A stretch of DNA of 5,675 bases from Alysiella sp. (GTDB taxonomy: Bacteria; Pseudomonadota; Gammaproteobacteria; Burkholderiales; Neisseriaceae). The translations under genes were made by a program, and so were the position numbers. The notes under the pieces are model-generated. The model saw nothing but the letters and a program-made list of their open reading frames with translations. It was not told where the DNA came from and searched no databases. The DNA lies in assembly GCF_030525755.1 (NCBI RefSeq), contig NZ_JAUNEC010000070.1, positions 1 to 5,675 on the forward strand. Direction: 5' to 3'. Positions 3,798-5,675 of the stretch are shown piece after piece (within the stretch, counting starts at the first letter, position 1; every line of letters begins with the position of its first letter).

Positions 3798-4182
3798 ATG
3801 CCGTTTGGGCGTATGGACAGCGGTTTATGTGTCGTGTGGCATCGCCATTTTTACAATGGGTTACCGCACGGCGACAAACCGTCTGCAAACCGAAATGGGC
3901 TACCTGAAGACCCAGTATGCCAACGAAGCCGCCGAACGTGAAAAGCGGCACGCGCAAAGCCTTCAGGCAGCCTTAAATGAGGCACAAAAATGGCAAGACT
4001 TTGCCCAAAAACAAGGTGTGCAACTGGCACAGGCACAACAAAAACTGGACGCACAAACCGCACAAATCAATAAGGAAATTTCCCATGTCATTCAAAAAGA
4101 CAATTCAAACGGCATTACTTTCAATGGTTTGGGCGATGACAGCTTGCGCCTCTACCGACAAGCACTCGGCTACAGCGATTAG
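3778..4182 (+). CDS. Rz-like i-spanin (inner-membrane lysis protein)
   Basis: A 134-residue protein with one N-terminal membrane segment (about residues 10-28, core VWTAVYVSCGIAIFTMGY). A long helical coiled-coil region follows (about 35-105), rich in Gln, Ala and Lys. It ends in a segment containing FNGLGDDSLRLYRQALGY, of the kind seen at the ends of many phage Rz-type proteins. An i-spanin is anchored in the inner membrane, extends through the periplasm and pairs with the outer-membrane o-spanin to disrupt the outer membrane at lysis. The start has AAGGAG about 7 nt upstream and overlaps the previous gene. The o-spanin start lies inside the gene, the classic Rz/Rz1 arrangement, which supports this call. 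The stop TAG shares its AG with a DUS. The gene also carries a near-DUS at 3897-3908 and a minus-strand DUS at 3962-3973. Confidence 0.82.
   Translation: MWAMLNKCRLGVWTAVYVSCGIAIFTMGYRTATNRLQTEMGYLKTQYANEAAEREKRHAQSLQAALNEAQKWQDFAQKQGVQLAQAQQKLDAQTAQINKEISHVIQKDNSNGITFNGLGDDSLRLYRQALGYSD
3897..3908 (+). repeat. Near-DUS GGGCTACCTGAA
   Basis: Eleven of 12 bases match AGGCTACCTGAA; only the first base differs. It lies inside the i-spanin gene, encoding GYLK in that frame. Confidence 0.55.
3962..3973 (-). repeat. DUS AGGCTGCCTGAA (minus strand)
   Basis: TTCAGGCAGCCT, an exact 12-mer on the minus strand, lies inside the i-spanin coiled-coil coding region, where it encodes LQAA. Confidence 0.8.
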
Positions 4183-4390
4183 GCTACCTGAAAAACCTGT
4201 TGCCACCGAATTGCTGATTGAGCATGAACGCCCCGCACCGCCCGAAAACGGTTCGCCCGAAAGTTTATTGCACCACGCAGCCCATTTCGGTGCGTATTGC
4301 CAAAAGCTCGCCAATCAGGTTTCAGGCTGGCAAAACTGGTATCGGCAGGACAGCAGGCTACCTGAAGGCAAACAGAAAGACAGCCCATGA
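4085..4390 (+). CDS. Rz1-like o-spanin lipoprotein, start inside i-spanin gene
   Basis: A 101-residue protein whose ATG lies 95 nt inside the 3' end of the i-spanin gene, in another frame (+1 relative), continuing 208 nt past it. The start has AAGGAA (4072-4077) upstream. The N-terminus MSFKKT, a hydrophobic core and lipobox MTAC (Cys21) indicate a lipoprotein signal; Met at -3 is less usual than Leu. The mature part has a proline-rich section (EHERPAPPENGSPE), typical of Rz1. It would sit in the outer membrane and bind the i-spanin end-to-end. It is longer than lambda Rz1. Two in-frame DUS (4181-4192 and 4355-4366) each encode RLPE, at residues 33-36 and 91-94. The stop overlaps the next ATG (ATGA). 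The overlap, lipobox and Pro content together make the call fairly secure. Confidence 0.8.
   Translation: MSFKKTIQTALLSMVWAMTACASTDKHSATAIRLPEKPVATELLIEHERPAPPENGSPESLLHHAAHFGAYCQKLANQVSGWQNWYRQDSRLPEGKQKDSP
4181..4192 (+). repeat. DUS AGGCTACCTGAA overlapping the i-spanin stop
   Basis: An exact 12-mer whose first two bases complete the i-spanin TAG stop codon (4180-4182). In the o-spanin frame it reads Arg-Leu-Pro-Glu. Confidence 0.85.
4355..4366 (+). repeat. DUS AGGCTACCTGAA in the o-spanin 3' end
   Basis: An exact 12-mer in the o-spanin gene, again in the frame that reads Arg-Leu-Pro-Glu, eight residues before the stop. Confidence 0.85.
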
Positions 4391-4611
4391 GTGATTTAAT
4401 TGACCAAGCCAATGAAGCGGCAGAACGCTTTCAAGCCGTTGCCTTAAATCGCATCAGGCTACCTGAAGACAAGACACGCTATTCATACAGCCATTGTATG
4501 GACTGCGGCGAGCCGATACCCCAAGCACGGCAAAAAGCGGTTGCAGGCTGCAAATTGTGTGTGTTATGCCAAGAAGATGCCGAAAAACGCAAGGCTTTAC
4601 AAGGACTTTAA
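4387..4611 (+). CDS. DksA/TraR-family C4 zinc-finger protein
   Basis: A 74-residue protein of the short TraR type found in many Mu-like and P2-like phages. The start MSDLIDQANE is typical. The zinc finger is formed by Cys37 and Cys40 in HCMDCGEPIP and by Cys58 and Cys61 in LCVLCQ, with an extra Cys at 55. Plasmid TraR binds in the secondary channel of RNA polymerase and mimics DksA plus ppGpp; phage homologues may retune host or phage promoters, but their roles are rarely tested. The ATG overlaps the o-spanin stop (ATGA) and no strong ribosome site is visible, so coupling is likely. Residues 24-27 (RLPE) are encoded by a DUS (4456-4467), in the linker between the N-terminal helix and the zinc finger. 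This is a place where an insertion is probably tolerated. Confidence 0.9.
   Translation: MSDLIDQANEAAERFQAVALNRIRLPEDKTRYSYSHCMDCGEPIPQARQKAVAGCKLCVLCQEDAEKRKALQGL
4456..4467 (+). repeat. DUS AGGCTACCTGAA in the zinc-finger gene
   Basis: An exact 12-mer in the same frame phase as the two o-spanin copies, encoding Arg-Leu-Pro-Glu in the linker ahead of the zinc finger. Confidence 0.85.
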
Positions 4612-4613
4612 AC

Positions 4614-4871
4614 ATGGACTTTGAATTTGCCTTTAAAACCCTGTGGGGCATTGCCACCGCAGCGGGTTGGTTTTGGGTAAACGGCATTTCAGGCAGGCTT
4701 AAAGAAGCAGAAAAAGAACGCGCTGCCCTGCAACGCGAGTTGTTCCAAATGAAAGTGGATTATCAGACCAAAGCCGAAGCGGTGGCGAATGTGGAGAGCA
4801 TCAGCCGCAGCCTGCACCGCATTGAAGACAAAATTGACAAAATCGCCGAAAGAAAGGCGGATAAATCATGA
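4614..4871 (+). CDS. DUF2730-like membrane-anchored coiled-coil protein
   Basis: An 85-residue protein with one N-terminal hydrophobic segment (about residues 8-24, core LWGIATAAGWFWV). A charged helical region follows to near the end, with heptad-like spacing and many Glu, Lys and Arg. Position between the TraR-type gene and the DUF1804 gene, size and architecture match the Mu gp25-type/DUF2730 proteins as I recall them. No biochemical role is known to me for the family. AAGGA (4601-4605) lies 8 nt before the ATG, and the gene begins 2 nt after the zinc-finger stop. Longer in-frame starts run through the zinc-finger gene and are unlikely. A DUS-like variant (4688-4699, one mismatch on the minus strand) lies inside. 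The coding call is good; the family name is moderate. Confidence 0.72.
   Translation: MDFEFAFKTLWGIATAAGWFWVNGISGRLKEAEKERAALQRELFQMKVDYQTKAEAVANVESISRSLHRIEDKIDKIAERKADKS
4688..4699 (-). repeat. DUS variant (AGCCTGCCTGAA on minus strand)
   Basis: One mismatch from AGGCTGCCTGAA. It may be a decayed DUS or chance. Confidence 0.35.
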
Positions 4872-5089
4872 GTACAAACCAACAAGACCCGATTTTGGCG
4901 GCATTGGCACGCATTGAAGCCAAGCAAGACCAGTTTTTACGCAACCAAGAAAAAATGGAAGCTGAAATCGCCCAAATCCATCAAGACACACGCAAAACCG
5001 CCTTGATTGTCGGTTCGGTGGCAGGTGCAACCAGCGGCGGTTTGGTGTCGCTGGGTTTTGCCTTGATTAAAGCCAAATTGGGGTTGTGA
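4868..5089 (+). CDS. Small protein: coiled helix plus one membrane segment, unknown
   Basis: A 73-residue protein whose ATG overlaps the previous stop (ATGA). The N-terminal half (about 8-40) is a charged amphipathic helix (ALARIEAKQDQFLRNQEKME). The C-terminal part (about 44-68) is a Gly/Ala/Val/Leu-rich hydrophobic segment containing SVAGATSGGLVSLGFAL, ending in KAKLGL. This suggests a C-tail-anchored membrane protein with a coiled domain. I do not recognise a named family. It lies next to another small coiled-coil membrane protein of opposite layout (anchor first), so the two might pair, which is only a guess. AAAGG lies about 10 nt upstream. One nt separates it from the following gene. 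Confidence 0.75.
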   Translation: MSTNQQDPILAALARIEAKQDQFLRNQEKMEAEIAQIHQDTRKTALIVGSVAGATSGGLVSLGFALIKAKLGL

Positions 5090-5090
5090 A

Positions 5091-5591
5091 ATGGCACATC
5101 CGCAAGAAAAGCGCGATGCATTGCGCCGCAAATATGTGTTTGAAAACCAATCTTTAGAAGTGGCTGCCACTTTGATTGGTATTCCCTTTGCCACTGCCCG
5201 CAATTGGAAATACGCAGCCAAAGAAATGGGCGATGATTGGGACAAAATGCGTTCTGCCAATTTGTTTGCCAGCGGTGGTATTGAAACGATGGGTCAAACG
5301 CTGTTGGCTGGTTTTTTGGTGCAATATCAATCGGCTTTTGACGACTTGGAAAAATCGGAGGACGTGAACCCATTGGAAAAAGCCAAAGTGTTAGCCAGTT
5401 TGACTGATTCTTATCTCAAAGTTGTCAATGCCAACAAAAAGCTCATGCCTGAAACGCAAGCGGCGGCGGTGGCGTTGTTGGTGGTGGAAAAATTGATGCA
5501 ACACATCAGCGAGGTTTACCCTGATAAATTGGCAGACTTTGCCTTGATTTTACAAACCTTTGAACAGGTTATGGCGCAGGAGTTTGCATGA
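5091..5591 (+). CDS. DUF1804 family protein, probable terminase small subunit
   Basis: A 166-residue protein, full family length. The opening MAHPQEKRDALRRKYVFEN is characteristic of DUF1804 proteins of Mu-like phages. A helix-turn-helix follows at about 21-40 (SLEVAATLIGIPFATARNWK), then AKEMGDDWDKMRSAN. The rest is helical and probably oligomerises. In Mu-like phages the gene lies just ahead of the terminase large subunit. The DNA-binding N-terminus suggests it recognises the packaging site, but direct evidence for the family is limited. It starts 1 nt after the previous stop with only a weak G-rich sequence upstream, so coupling is likely. Its stop overlaps the ATG of the next gene. The family call is strong; the terminase role is an inference from position and fold. 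Confidence 0.88.
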   Translation: MAHPQEKRDALRRKYVFENQSLEVAATLIGIPFATARNWKYAAKEMGDDWDKMRSANLFASGGIETMGQTLLAGFLVQYQSAFDDLEKSEDVNPLEKAKVLASLTDSYLKVVNANKKLMPETQAAAVALLVVEKLMQHISEVYPDKLADFALILQTFEQVMAQEFA

Positions 5592-5675
5592 AAAAACTGT
5601 CTGAAAAAATCAGTCTAACTGAACTGAAAAAACGCATGGCGCAGGTGCGTGAAGAGGCACTTCAACGCATTGAAT
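5588..5675 (+). CDS. Unidentified protein, N-terminal fragment (runs off window)
   Basis: Starts at an ATG overlapping the DUF1804 stop (ATGA) and stays open to the window edge, 29 codons. The visible part is a basic amphipathic helix (LSEKISLTELKKRMAQVREE) with no recognisable motif. In Mu-like phages the next gene is commonly a DUF3486 protein or the terminase large subunit, but this N-terminus does not match either as I remember them. It is too short to name. Confidence 0.6.
   Translation, partial: MKKLSEKISLTELKKRMAQVREEALQRIE

Larger units (their letters stand above)
1..5675 (+). mobile_element. Mu-like prophage segment (Gam to DUF1804)
   Basis: All convincing genes lie on the + strand and follow the order of phage Mu and its relatives: Gam end, early accessory genes, GemA, Mor, endolysin and spanins, a DksA/TraR-type zinc finger, a DUF2730-like protein, and the DUF1804 gene that usually precedes the terminase large subunit. 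Both phage ends lie outside the window, so intactness cannot be judged. No attachment site or transposase is visible here. The frequent DUS 12-mers place it in Neisseriaceae. Genes are intact, with no frameshifts seen, so this stretch looks functional. Confidence 0.9.

Noticed and set aside
4981..5373. Minus-strand 130-codon open frame over the DUF1804 start
   Set aside because: Antisense shadow of a strongly recognised gene.

Overview
The window is the early-to-middle and lysis/packaging-entry part of a Mu-like (transposable) prophage in a member of the Neisseriaceae. The phage assignment rests on gene order and recognisable proteins, in Mu order and all on the + strand: the C-terminal end of Gam, GemA (gp16), a Mor-type activator, a TIGR02594-type endolysin, overlapping spanins, a DksA/TraR-type zinc-finger protein, a DUF2730-like coiled-coil protein and a DUF1804 protein. 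The host assignment rests on many 12-base DNA uptake sequences (DUS). Their forms, AGGCTACCTGAA and AGGCTGCCTGAA, are as I recall the Eikenella-type and Simonsiella-type dialects rather than the classic Neisseria GCCGTCTGAA core. A Kingella/Simonsiella/Alysiella/Eikenella-like host is therefore more likely than N. meningitidis or N. gonorrhoeae. I cannot fix the genus.

Layout. Positions 2-763 are the end of the early region: gam (partial), a small two-segment membrane protein, and an HU-family DNA-binding protein. Positions 764-916 are non-coding and hold three successive inverted repeats, one built from two head-to-head DUS. gemA follows (917-1354). A 98-nt leader with mutually exclusive hairpins precedes mor (1453-1881). 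After a terminator comes an apparently independent unit: a strong -10 box, a perfect tandem 10-bp repeat, and a gene for a 199-residue lipoprotein of unknown function (1988-2587), a likely cargo ('moron') gene. A 250-nt non-coding, highly structured interval (2588-2837) separates this from the next block.

Positions 2838-4390 form a compact lysis cassette: endolysin, a 52-residue unknown protein, a small membrane protein (possible holin), an Rz-like i-spanin, and an Rz1-like o-spanin lipoprotein that starts inside the i-spanin gene. The endolysin would cut peptidoglycan, the small membrane protein may act in release or timing, and the spanin pair would bridge and fuse the two membranes. From 4387 on come the zinc-finger protein, two small coiled-coil/membrane proteins, the DUF1804 (terminase small-subunit-like) gene, and the start of another gene that runs off the window. 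Genes from 3388 onward are tightly packed, mostly with ATGA stop/start overlaps, so translational coupling in one late operon is likely.

Most unusual features: (1) the mor leader, in which one RNA segment can pair either with an upstream segment or with the mor start codon; (2) a cluster of DUS in the lysis cassette, three of them read in the same frame as the peptide Arg-Leu-Pro-Glu; (3) a bipartite hairpin element present after both HU and mor; (4) the lipoprotein cargo gene at the place where Mu carries its second activator C; (5) inverted repeats with T-tracts on the minus strand downstream of the lipoprotein gene, suggesting a minus-strand terminator or small RNA. No tRNA, rRNA, CRISPR array or insertion sequence was seen.
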